A DNA stretch of 15,919 nucleotides from Actinomycetota bacterium (GTDB lineage Bacteria; Actinomycetota; Acidimicrobiia; Acidimicrobiales; Ilumatobacteraceae), in NCBI GenBank assembly GCA_009704425.1, contig WLEG01000016.1, positions 1 to 15,919 on the forward strand. Reading direction: 5' to 3'. The notes below the pieces were generated by a model. It was not told the origin of the DNA and made no database searches. It was given only the letters and a program-made list of their open reading frames with translations. Numbering within the stretch: position 1 is the first letter of the stretch; the number at the start of each line of letters is the position of its first letter. The position numbers and the translations under genes are program-made. Below are positions 7,207 to 13,221 of this stretch, piece by piece.

Positions 7207-7237
7207 CGTGCCCTCCTGTTTGGAACAGGAGGGCACG
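7207..7237 (-). promoter_or_regulatory. 14-bp hairpin occluding the metY ribosome-binding site
   Basis: A perfect 14-bp stem (7237-7224 with 7220-7207) and a 3-nt loop (CCA on the minus strand) end 3 nt before the metY start codon. The 3' arm contains the whole SD (AACAGGAGGGCACG). No U-tract follows, so it is not an intrinsic terminator. A transcript reading through from ilvC would carry both arms and should be poorly translated. I could not match the leader to a known SAM riboswitch class. Confidence 0.8.
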
Positions 7238-7263
7238 CTACCCAGTAATTCCCGACTCAACAA
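7235..7263 (-). promoter_or_regulatory. Candidate internal promoter for metY
   Basis: On the minus strand, TTGTTG (7263-7258), a 17-bp spacer and TAGCGT (7240-7235) form a plausible sigma-A promoter. Initiation about 7 nt downstream (near 7228) would fall inside the 5' arm of the SD hairpin and release the ribosome-binding site. The -35 also lies in a small 6-bp hairpin (7252-7257 with 7263-7268). Motif match only. Confidence 0.45.
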
Positions 7264-7291
7264 GTCGGATTTCGAATTGTCCGTTTTTGGG

Positions 7292-8320
7292 TCAGCCTCC
7301 GCTGACGTCGGCCACCTTCTGCTTGCCGGCGCCCAGGAACGGCATCATCGCGCGCAGTTCCTTGCCCACCGACTCGATCTGGTGCGCGGCACCCGCGGCC
7401 TGCAGTTCCTTCATCTTGGCCCGGCCGGACTCGCTCTCGGCGATCCACTCCTTGGCGAAACGCCCGGTCTGGATCTCCTTGAGGATCTTCTTCATCTCGG
7501 CCTTGGTGCGCGGAGTCACCACGCGCGGACCGCGGGTGAGGTCGCCGTACTCGGCGGTGTCGCTGATGCTGTAACGCATACCCGCGATGCCCTCTTCGTA
7601 CATGAGGTCGACGATGAGCTTCACCTCGTGGAGGCACTCGAAGTACGCCATCTCGGGCTGGTAGCCCGCCTCGACCAGCGTCTCGAACCCGGCCTGCACC
7701 AGCGAGGTGACGCCACCGCACAACACGGCCTGCTCACCGAACAGGTCGGTCTCGGTCTCCTCGGCGAAGGTGGTCTCGATGACACCCGCACGCGCGCCAC
7801 CGATGGCCGACGCGTAGCTGAGCGCCAGTTCCTTGGCGCCACCCGTGGCGTCCTGGTGCACGGCGATGAGCGCCGGCACGCCGCCACCCTCGGTGTAGGT
7901 ACGACGCACCAGGTGACCCGGGCCCTTGGGCGCGATCATGATGACGTCGACGGTCTTGGGCGGACGAATGCGCTTGAAGCGGATGTTGAAGCCGTGCGCG
8001 AAGGCCAACGCCTTGCCCTTCTTCATGTGCGGCTTGATGAACTCCTCGTACGTCGCCTTCTGCTCGGTGTCGGGCATGGTGAGCATGATCACATTGGCCC
8101 ACTTGGCGGCCTCGGCGATGCCCATCACGGTGAGGCCGGCGGCCTGCGCCTTGGCGGCCGACTTGCTGCCCTCGCGCAGACCCACGACCACCTGCACACC
8201 GGACTCCTTCAGGTTCAGCGCGTGCGCGTGCCCCTGCGAGCCGTAGCCGATGATCGCGACCTTGCGACCCTTGATGATGGAGACGTCGCAGTCACCGTCG
8301 TAGTACATCTTTGCTGCCAT
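7292..8320 (-). CDS. ilvC: Ketol-acid reductoisomerase (NADP+), class I
   Basis: IlvC isomerises and reduces 2-acetolactate (or 2-aceto-2-hydroxybutyrate) to the dihydroxy acid in valine, leucine and isoleucine synthesis, using Mg2+ and NADPH. At 342 residues it is a class I (short) enzyme. Visible features are the Rossmann motif GYGSQG at 25-30, the cofactor loop REGSKS at 49-54 (Arg and Ser that favour NADPH), H109 in FAHGFNI, metal ligands D192 and E196 in AEETETDLFGEQAVLCGG, and E228, E232 and S253 in the C-terminal knotted domain. The ATG at 8320 starts 3 nt after the ilvN stop; an in-frame ATG 4 codons on is possible but less likely. GGAAAGG lies upstream inside ilvN. It is co-transcribed with ilvB and ilvN and so under the leader attenuator. 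Confidence 0.97.
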   Translation of the reverse strand: MAAKMYYDGDCDVSIIKGRKVAIIGYGSQGHAHALNLKESGVQVVVGLREGSKSAAKAQAAGLTVMGIAEAAKWANVIMLTMPDTEQKATYEEFIKPHMKKGKALAFAHGFNIRFKRIRPPKTVDVIMIAPKGPGHLVRRTYTEGGGVPALIAVHQDATGGAKELALSYASAIGGARAGVIETTFAEETETDLFGEQAVLCGGVTSLVQAGFETLVEAGYQPEMAYFECLHEVKLIVDLMYEEGIAGMRYSISDTAEYGDLTRGPRVVTPRTKAEMKKILKEIQTGRFAKEWIAESESGRAKMKELQAAGAAHQIESVGKELRAMMPFLGAGKQKVADVSGG

Positions 8321-8323
8321 TGG

Positions 8324-8875
8324 TCAACTTGCCTTTCCGTGTTTGACGGCCTTGAGGCGCGCCTCTTTGTCGAGCTTCGGAAGAGCCACTCGGCCCGTCC
8401 GCTGGAGTTCCACGATGCCGTAGCCGCGAAGAAGTTCCTCGAAGTCGTCAAGTTTGTCGGGACTTCCGTCCAAAGACACCGTGACGGCTTCGACTCCGAC
8501 GGCCAGGATCTTGCCCTCGAAGATGTTGGTGAGCTCCACGACCTGTCCGCGATCCTCGGCCGCCACCCGAACCGTGGCCATGAGCAGTTCGCGCTCCACC
8601 GACCGACGGGGGTCCAGTTCGCTGATCTTGACCACGTCGACCAACTTGAACAGTTGCTTCACGATCTGCTCGAGCGGGGACGATTCCACGTCGACGACGA
8701 TGGTGATGCGACTGAGCATGGGGTCCTCGGTGGGGGCCACCGCCAGGCTGAAGATGTTGTAGCCACGTCGCGCGAACAAGCTGGACACCCGGGCCAACAC
8801 GCCGGGTCTGTTCTGCACCAGCACCGACAGGATGTGGTGCGCGGGCTGATTCAGTGCATGGGCGTTGGTGCTCAT
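8324..8875 (-). CDS. ilvN: Acetolactate synthase, small regulatory subunit
   Basis: IlvN (also named ilvH) binds the catalytic subunit IlvB, raises its activity and confers valine feedback inhibition. The 183-residue protein has the N-terminal ACT domain HILSVLVQNRPGVLARVSSL (14-33) with ARRGYNIFSLAVAPTEDP following. A second ACT-like domain begins near ERELLMATVRV (95-105) and includes DGSPDKLDDFEELLRGYGI. The ATG at 8875 overlaps the ilvB stop (ATGA, 8872-8875), a classic coupling arrangement for two subunits made in fixed ratio. The longer open frame to 9439 is antisense-like sequence within ilvB and was not used. ilvC follows after 3 nt. Confidence 0.97.
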   Translation of the reverse strand: MSTNAHALNQPAHHILSVLVQNRPGVLARVSSLFARRGYNIFSLAVAPTEDPMLSRITIVVDVESSPLEQIVKQLFKLVDVVKISELDPRRSVERELLMATVRVAAEDRGQVVELTNIFEGKILAVGVEAVTVSLDGSPDKLDDFEELLRGYGIVELQRTGRVALPKLDKEARLKAVKHGKAS

Positions 8876-10626
8876 CGCAGGAACTCCCGTCGGCCGTTCT
8901 GGTCGGGGTGCAACAGAACGTCGTCGTTGCTGAAGCCGGCCGGAACCATGGGGAACACCTTCTCGCCGGCGTCCACGCGGAACTCGACCACCACCGAGCG
9001 GTCGTCGATGCTGTTGGCCTTCTCGATGGCCGGCTGCACCTCTTCGGGGCTCTCGACGCGGATGCCGATGCAGCCCATGGACTCGGCCCACTTCACGAAG
9101 TCGGGCAACTCGGGCGACAGGTACACCTCGCTGTAGCGCTCCTCGTAGAACATCTCCTGCCACTGGCGCACCATGCCGAGGTAGGAGTTGTTGAGAATGG
9201 CCACCTTGATCGGGATGCGCTCGACGCTGGCGGTCACCAACTCCTGCGCGGTCATCTGGAAGCACCCGTCGCCGTCGACGGCCCACACGGTGCGATCGGG
9301 TCGGCCGACCTTGGCACCGATGGCCGCGGGAACCGAGAAACCCATCGTTCCCAGACCACCCGAGTTCACCCAGGTGTAGGGCTCGTTGAACTTCCAGTAC
9401 TGCGACGACCACATCTGGTGTTGACCCACGCCCGAGCACAGGATGGTCCCCTCGGGAGCGCCGTCACGCAACTGCTCGAGGCAGTACTGCGGCTTCAACG
9501 CCTCGCCGGGCTCGTTCGCCGGGTAGTACAGCGGGAACTGCTCGCGCCATCCGCTCACGCGGCTCTTCCACTGCGAGATGTCCTGCTGCTTCTCGCCGCC
9601 GTTCAGCAGGTCCTTGATGGCCTTGATGATCTCCTCGATGACGAGACGGCAGTCGCCGACGATCGGCACGTCGGGACGACGCACCTTGCCCTGCTCGGCC
9701 GGGTCGATGTCGACGTGGATGATCTTGGCGTCGGGCGCGAAGGTGGCGACCTTGCCGGTGATGCGGTCGTCGAAACGGGCGCCGAGCGTGATGAGCAGAT
9801 CGCTCTTCTGCATCGCCGTGATGGCGGTGGCGTTTCCGTGCATGCCGGGCATGCCCAGGCACAACGGATGGTCGTCGGGGAACGCGCCACGGGCCATGAG
9901 CGTGGTGACGACCGGCGTGTCGATCAGTTCGGCCAGTTCGCGCAGAGCATCGGCGGCACGGGCCTTCAGGATTCCGCCGCCGGCGTAGAGGACGGGCTGC
10001 TTCGCGTCGAGGATCATGCGCGCGGCTTCCTTGATCATCCGCGGGTGACCCTTGGTGACGGGCTTGTAACCCGGCAGGCTGTCGAGCACCTCCTCGTCGG
10101 ATGGCCAGTGCCAGTTCATGGAGTTCTGCAGCACGTCCTTGGGGACGTCGAGCAGAACCGGTCCGGGACGACCGGTGGTGGCGATGTGGAACGCCTGGCG
10201 CACCATCAACGGAACGTCGTCGGCCGACATGATGAGCTCGTTGTGCTTGGTGACACTGCGCGTGATGCCGACGGTGTCGCACTCCTGGAACGCGTCGGTG
10301 CCGATGGCGCTGGTGGGCACCTGGCCGGTGATGCAGATCATGGGGATGGAGTCCATGTACGCGTCGCACAACGGGGTGACCATGTTGGTGGCCGCCGGAC
10401 CGGAGGTGACCATGGCGACGCCGGGACGACCGGTGACATGCGCGTAGCCCTCGGCCATGTGGCCGGCGCCTTGTTCGTGACGCACGAGGATGTGACGGAT
10501 CGGACTGTCGAGCAACGGGTCGTAGGCGGGCAGGATGCATCCGCCCGGCAACCCGAAGATGGTGTCGACGTTCTCCAGTTCCAGCGCCCTGATCAGGGCC
10601 TGTGCACCGGTGATCTTCTGTGTCAT
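8872..10626 (-). CDS. ilvB: Acetolactate synthase, large catalytic subunit
   Basis: This ThDP-, FAD- and Mg2+-dependent enzyme condenses two pyruvates (or pyruvate and 2-ketobutyrate) in the first common step of branched-chain amino-acid synthesis. The 584-residue protein has the three-domain AHAS order. The PYR domain carries the catalytic E51 in RHEQGAGHMAEGYA and GPAATN at 76-81. The central FAD-binding domain has LGARFDDRITGK at 281-292. The C-terminal ThDP domain has GDG (452-454) and NN (479-480), separated by 24 residues. It starts at the ATG at 10626, 7 nt after an AGGA in the leader. It is the first structural gene after the leader peptide and terminator, and is followed by ilvN in overlap. 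Anabolic AHAS is favoured over catabolic AlsS by the ilvN/ilvC context. Confidence 0.97.
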   Translation of the reverse strand: MTQKITGAQALIRALELENVDTIFGLPGGCILPAYDPLLDSPIRHILVRHEQGAGHMAEGYAHVTGRPGVAMVTSGPAATNMVTPLCDAYMDSIPMICITGQVPTSAIGTDAFQECDTVGITRSVTKHNELIMSADDVPLMVRQAFHIATTGRPGPVLLDVPKDVLQNSMNWHWPSDEEVLDSLPGYKPVTKGHPRMIKEAARMILDAKQPVLYAGGGILKARAADALRELAELIDTPVVTTLMARGAFPDDHPLCLGMPGMHGNATAITAMQKSDLLITLGARFDDRITGKVATFAPDAKIIHVDIDPAEQGKVRRPDVPIVGDCRLVIEEIIKAIKDLLNGGEKQQDISQWKSRVSGWREQFPLYYPANEPGEALKPQYCLEQLRDGAPEGTILCSGVGQHQMWSSQYWKFNEPYTWVNSGGLGTMGFSVPAAIGAKVGRPDRTVWAVDGDGCFQMTAQELVTASVERIPIKVAILNNSYLGMVRQWQEMFYEERYSEVYLSPELPDFVKWAESMGCIGIRVESPEEVQPAIEKANSIDDRSVVVEFRVDAGEKVFPMVPAGFSNDDVLLHPDQNGRREFLR

Positions 10627-10648
10627 GTCGGTTCCTGTGTCGTGTGTG

Positions 10649-10664
10649 CCGACCTTGCGGTCGG
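10649..10664 (-). other. GCAA-tetraloop hairpin in the ilvB 5' leader
   Basis: CCGACC-GCAA-GGTCGG (read on the minus strand) is a 6-bp stem closed by a GNRA tetraloop, about 22 nt before the ilvB start codon. It leaves the AGGA ribosome-binding site open. It may stabilise the leader RNA; no known element was recognised. Confidence 0.6.
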
Positions 10665-10704
10665 ACGTGGATCTGGCTGGCTCATCCGACGTTGTCGAAC
10701 CCCG

Positions 10705-10735
10705 AAAACGAAACAGCCCCCCGGGTGGGAGGCCG
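10705..10735 (-). terminator. Intrinsic terminator (attenuator) upstream of ilvB
   Basis: On the minus strand a 9-bp stem (10735-10727 with 10722-10714, two G-U pairs) has a 4-nt ACCC loop and is followed by UUUCGUUUU (10713-10705). It stands between the leader peptide and ilvB, the expected place for a transcription attenuator. Termination there would stop ilvBNC expression when branched-chain aminoacyl-tRNA is plentiful. The structure is seen; the regulation is inferred from the leader peptide. Confidence 0.82.
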
Positions 10736-10739
10736 TGCG

Positions 10740-10763
10740 ACGCGTTCGAGGGTACGAACGCGT
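10740..10763 (-). promoter_or_regulatory. Leader stem-loop just after the ilv leader peptide
   Basis: ACGCGTTCG (10763-10755) pairs perfectly with CGAACGCGT (10748-10740) over 9 bp, with a 6-nt loop. Its first base is the last base of the leader stop codon. The same GAACGCG string also occurs at the very start of the leader peptide (10823-10817), so the arm CGCGTTC has two alternative partners. A ribosome stalled on the Leu-Val-Val-Ile-Leu codons would cover this arm. I could not identify a clear antiterminator by eye. Confidence 0.65.
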
Positions 10764-10825
10764 CAGAGGATAACTACGAGCGTGAACGACATGACCGAGG
10801 TCTCGGAGATGCGGTTCGCGTTCAT
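10763..10825 (-). CDS. ilv operon leader peptide (20 aa, branched-chain-rich C-terminus)
   Basis: This short frame encodes 20 residues, MNANRISETSVM then SFTLVVIL, ending in five consecutive branched-chain residues (codons CTC GTA GTT ATC CTC) just before TGA. GTA and GTT appear uncommon in this GC-rich sequence and would make the run sensitive to Val-tRNA supply. It is followed by a stem-loop and an intrinsic terminator, then ilvB, matching the architecture of actinobacterial ilvBNC attenuators. The ATG at 10825 is preferred to the in-frame ATG at 10834: the earlier one overlaps the candidate -10 box, and initiation 7 nt after that box lands on the A of this ATG, so the peptide would be translated from a leaderless message. 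Confidence 0.82.
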   Translation of the reverse strand: MNANRISETSVMSFTLVVIL

Positions 10826-10832
10826 CAGGAAC

Positions 10833-10862
10833 ATTGTGCCAGCGTCCCGGGGGGCTTCACAA
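10833..10862 (-). promoter_or_regulatory. Promoter of the ilvBNC operon
   Basis: On the minus strand, TTGTGA (10862-10857), an 18-bp spacer and an extended -10, TGG plus CACAAT (10841-10833), form the best promoter match in the window. The predicted start of transcription is at or next to the ATG of the leader peptide. No operator was recognised. Confidence 0.6.
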
Positions 10863-10933
10863 CCCACCCGCGCCCCCGACTTCGGCCGGGACCAGCCCGA
10901 TTCCGACGGGTTTGCGCCCGACGACGGAGCGGC

Positions 10934-11842
10934 TCAGAGGGGGAACGCGCCCTGCAGGCGCGCCGCCGTGAGGGTGTTCTCGAGCAGGCAGGCGATGGTC
11001 ATCGGACCGGTTCCCCCGGGCATGGGCGTGATGTGCCCGGCCACGGCCTGCACCGCGTCGAAGTCCACGTCGCCGACGATGCCTGCCTCGGTGCGCGAGA
11101 TGCCCACGTCGATGACCGTGGCCCCCGGCTTCACGTGCGCCGCGGTGATCAGGCCCGCCTGACCGACCGCACCCACGACGATGTCGGCCTCACGACACAC
11201 ATCGACCAGGTCGACGGTCCGACTGTGGGCGATGGTCACGGTGGCGTCCACGCCCTTGCGTGCCAGCAGCAACGTCAGGGGCAGACCCACCAACATGGAG
11301 CGACCCACCACCACGGCCCGACGGCCCGAGGTGGGAACGCCGTACCGCTCGAGCAGGCGCATCACGCCCAACGGGGTGCAACCCACCAGGCCGGGCAATC
11401 CACGCACGAGTCGTCCCATCGATTCCGAGGTGAGCCCGTCCACGTCCTTGTCGGCCGGAATCAGGCGCAGCACCGCCTCCTCGTCGTATCCCGGTGGCAG
11501 GGGGCTTTGCACGAGGATGCCGTGCACCTCGGGGTCGGCGGCCAGCGCGGACACCACGTCCTCGACCCTCGCCTGCCCGGCGTCAGCCGGCAACACCTCG
11601 TTGCGGCTCACCATGCCGGCCTTGGCGGCCTGCAGATGTTTGTTGCGCACGTATCGCTGGCTCGGAGCGTCGTCCCCCACCAGAACGGTGGCCAGACAGA
11701 CGGCGGGCGACCCGGCGGCGCGGATGTTGCTCGCCAACTCGCTCACCATCTCGTCACGGCGGCGGTTCCCGTCCATCACGATGGCCCCACCCGCGGTGCG
11801 TGCGAACCCCTCGGGGGCGCTCGAGATGGGGTCGGACATCAC
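10934..11842 (-). CDS. folD: Bifunctional methylenetetrahydrofolate dehydrogenase / methenyltetrahydrofolate cyclohydrolase
   Basis: FolD interconverts 5,10-methylene-, 5,10-methenyl- and 10-formyl-tetrahydrofolate, supplying C1 units for purines and formyl-Met. The 302-residue product has the catalytic Tyr/Lys pair Y64 and K68 in YVRNKHLQAAKAG, the folate-site motif as VQSPLPPG (111-118), where most family members have Leu in place of the Ser, DKDVDG (131-136), and the nucleotide-binding GRSMLVGLP (180-188). The C-terminus has DVGISRTEAG and GGTGPMTIACLLENT. I chose GTG at 11842: a TAGCAT -10 box ends 7 nt upstream, fitting a leaderless message, and an ATG follows immediately as the second codon. 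It is divergent from ino1. It could connect with serine-derived C1 units, but no glyA is present here. Confidence 0.96.
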   Translation of the reverse strand: MMSDPISSAPEGFARTAGGAIVMDGNRRRDEMVSELASNIRAAGSPAVCLATVLVGDDAPSQRYVRNKHLQAAKAGMVSRNEVLPADAGQARVEDVVSALAADPEVHGILVQSPLPPGYDEEAVLRLIPADKDVDGLTSESMGRLVRGLPGLVGCTPLGVMRLLERYGVPTSGRRAVVVGRSMLVGLPLTLLLARKGVDATVTIAHSRTVDLVDVCREADIVVGAVGQAGLITAAHVKPGATVIDVGISRTEAGIVGDVDFDAVQAVAGHITPMPGGTGPMTIACLLENTLTAARLQGAFPL

Positions 11843-11885
11843 GGTATTGATGCTACGGCGACCTCCGTGCGCCTAGCCTGATCAC
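11843..11885. promoter_or_regulatory. Divergent leaderless promoters of folD and ino1
   Basis: The 43-bp gap holds two near-identical -10 boxes: TAGCAT on the minus strand (11855-11850), 7 nt from the folD GTG, and TAGCCT on the plus strand (11874-11879), 6 nt from the ino1 ATG. This spacing is what leaderless actinobacterial messages show. No convincing -35 hexamers and no properly spaced SD are present; a GGAGG about 20 nt before folD is too far to serve. Confidence 0.6.
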
Positions 11886-13214
11886 ATGACCACACCCCCG
11901 TCACCCACTGTCGCGCCGGCCACGGGCCGCCTCGGAGTGCTCACCGTCGGCCTCGGCGCCGTCGCCTCCACCCTGATCGCCGGCGTCGAACTCTCCAAGC
12001 GGGGTCTCGGCTCCCCCATCGGATCGCTCACCCAGATGGGCACCATCCGCCTCGGCAAGCGCACCGAGGACCGCTCGCCGCTCATCAAGGACTTCGTGCC
12101 GTTGGCCACCCTCGACGACATCGTCTGGGGCGCCTGGGACGTCTTCCCCGACGACGCCTACGTGTCGGCCAGTCGCGCCGGCGTGCTCGAGAGCGGCAAG
12201 CACATCGAATCCATCAGCGACGCCCTGCGCGAGGTGCGCCCCATGCAGGCCGCCTTCGAGCGCAAGTACGCCCGCAACCTCGACGGTGAGCACGTGAAGC
12301 CCACCACCGGCAAGCGCTCCATGCTGAACGCCATCCGCGAGGACATCAACCGCTTCAAGGAAGAGAAGCAGTGCGATCGCCTCGTCATGATCTGGTGCGC
12401 GAGCACCGAGATCTTCATCGAGCCGGGTCGGGCCCACATGGATCTGGAGTCGTTCGAGAAGGCCATCGACGCCAACGACGAGACCATCTCGCCCGCGCAG
12501 CTCTACGCCTACGCCGCGCTGTTGGAGGGTGTCCCCTTCGCCAACGGTGCGCCGAACCTGGCCGTCGATGCGCCGGTTCTGCGCCAGTTGGCCACCGATC
12601 GCAACGTGGCCATCAGTGGCAAGGACTTCAAGACCGGTCAGACCCTCATGAAGACCGTGTTGGCGCCCATGTTGAAGGCCCGCATGCTCGGACTGTCCGG
12701 TTGGTACAGCACCAACATCCTGGGCAACCGTGACGGCGAGGTGCTCGACGCCCCCGAGAACTTCAAGACCAAGGAAGAGTCCAAGTTGGGCGTGCTCGAG
12801 GACATCCTGCAGCCCTCGAAGTACCCCGAGCTGTACGGCAACGTGTTCCACAAGGTGTCGATCAACTACTACCCGCCCCGCGGAGACGCCAAGGAGGGCT
12901 GGGACAACATCGACATCACCGGCTGGCTGGGTTATCCCATGCAGATCAAGGTGAACTTCCTCTGCCGCGACTCCATCCTCGCCGCCCCCTTGGCCCTCGA
13001 CCTGATCCTGTTCAGCGACCTGGCCGCCCGCGCCGGAATGGGCGGAATCCAGGAGTGGCTGAGCTTCTACTACAAGAGCCCGCAGGTGGCTCCGGGCCTG
13101 TACCCCGAGCACGATCTCTTCATCCAGTTGACGAAGTTGAAGAACACCTTGCGCTGGATGATGGGCGAGGACGTCATCACCCATCTCGGCCGCGAGTACT
13201 ACGAAGAGATCTGA
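11886..13214 (+). CDS. ino1: Inositol-3-phosphate synthase (myo-inositol-1-phosphate synthase), long type
   Basis: This NAD-dependent cytosolic enzyme converts glucose 6-phosphate to 1D-myo-inositol 3-phosphate, the entry to phosphatidylinositol lipids and, in Actinomycetota, mycothiol. Motifs are the nucleotide-binding VGLGAVASTLIAG (21-33), GSLTQMGTIRLGKRTEDR (46-63), SGKDFKTGQT (244-253) with the conserved active-site lysine, SGWYSTNILGNRDG (271-284) and KVSINYYPPRGD (323-334). At 442 residues it is longer than the mycobacterial Ino1 (about 367) and reads closer to the type seen in Bacteroidetes. The start is the ATG at 11886, 6 nt after a TAGCCT -10 box. A Mo-oxidoreductase gene follows 7 nt downstream. 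Function is well supported; which subfamily it descends from needs a tree. Confidence 0.95.
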   Translation: MTTPPSPTVAPATGRLGVLTVGLGAVASTLIAGVELSKRGLGSPIGSLTQMGTIRLGKRTEDRSPLIKDFVPLATLDDIVWGAWDVFPDDAYVSASRAGVLESGKHIESISDALREVRPMQAAFERKYARNLDGEHVKPTTGKRSMLNAIREDINRFKEEKQCDRLVMIWCASTEIFIEPGRAHMDLESFEKAIDANDETISPAQLYAYAALLEGVPFANGAPNLAVDAPVLRQLATDRNVAISGKDFKTGQTLMKTVLAPMLKARMLGLSGWYSTNILGNRDGEVLDAPENFKTKEESKLGVLEDILQPSKYPELYGNVFHKVSINYYPPRGDAKEGWDNIDITGWLGYPMQIKVNFLCRDSILAAPLALDLILFSDLAARAGMGGIQEWLSFYYKSPQVAPGLYPEHDLFIQLTKLKNTLRWMMGEDVITHLGREYYEEI

Positions 13215-13221
13215 GTCGGCC

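Noticed and set aside
7204..7291. SAM riboswitch upstream of metY
   Set aside because: The 88-nt gap contains two simple hairpins but no conserved SAM-I, SAM-II or SAM-IV core that I could recognise, so it is listed only as an SD-occluding hairpin.
7175..10773. Two long plus-strand open frames (653 and 639 codons) opposite ilvBNC
   Set aside because: They are rich in His, Arg, Gly and Val with no recognisable motif, and lie antisense to genes with catalytic residues in place. They are composition shadows.
10839..10933. Terminator or small gene between folD and the ilv promoter
   Set aside because: This GC-rich stretch has only short 4-bp stems without a U-tract and no frame with a ribosome-binding site; I see nothing supportable beyond the promoter's -35.
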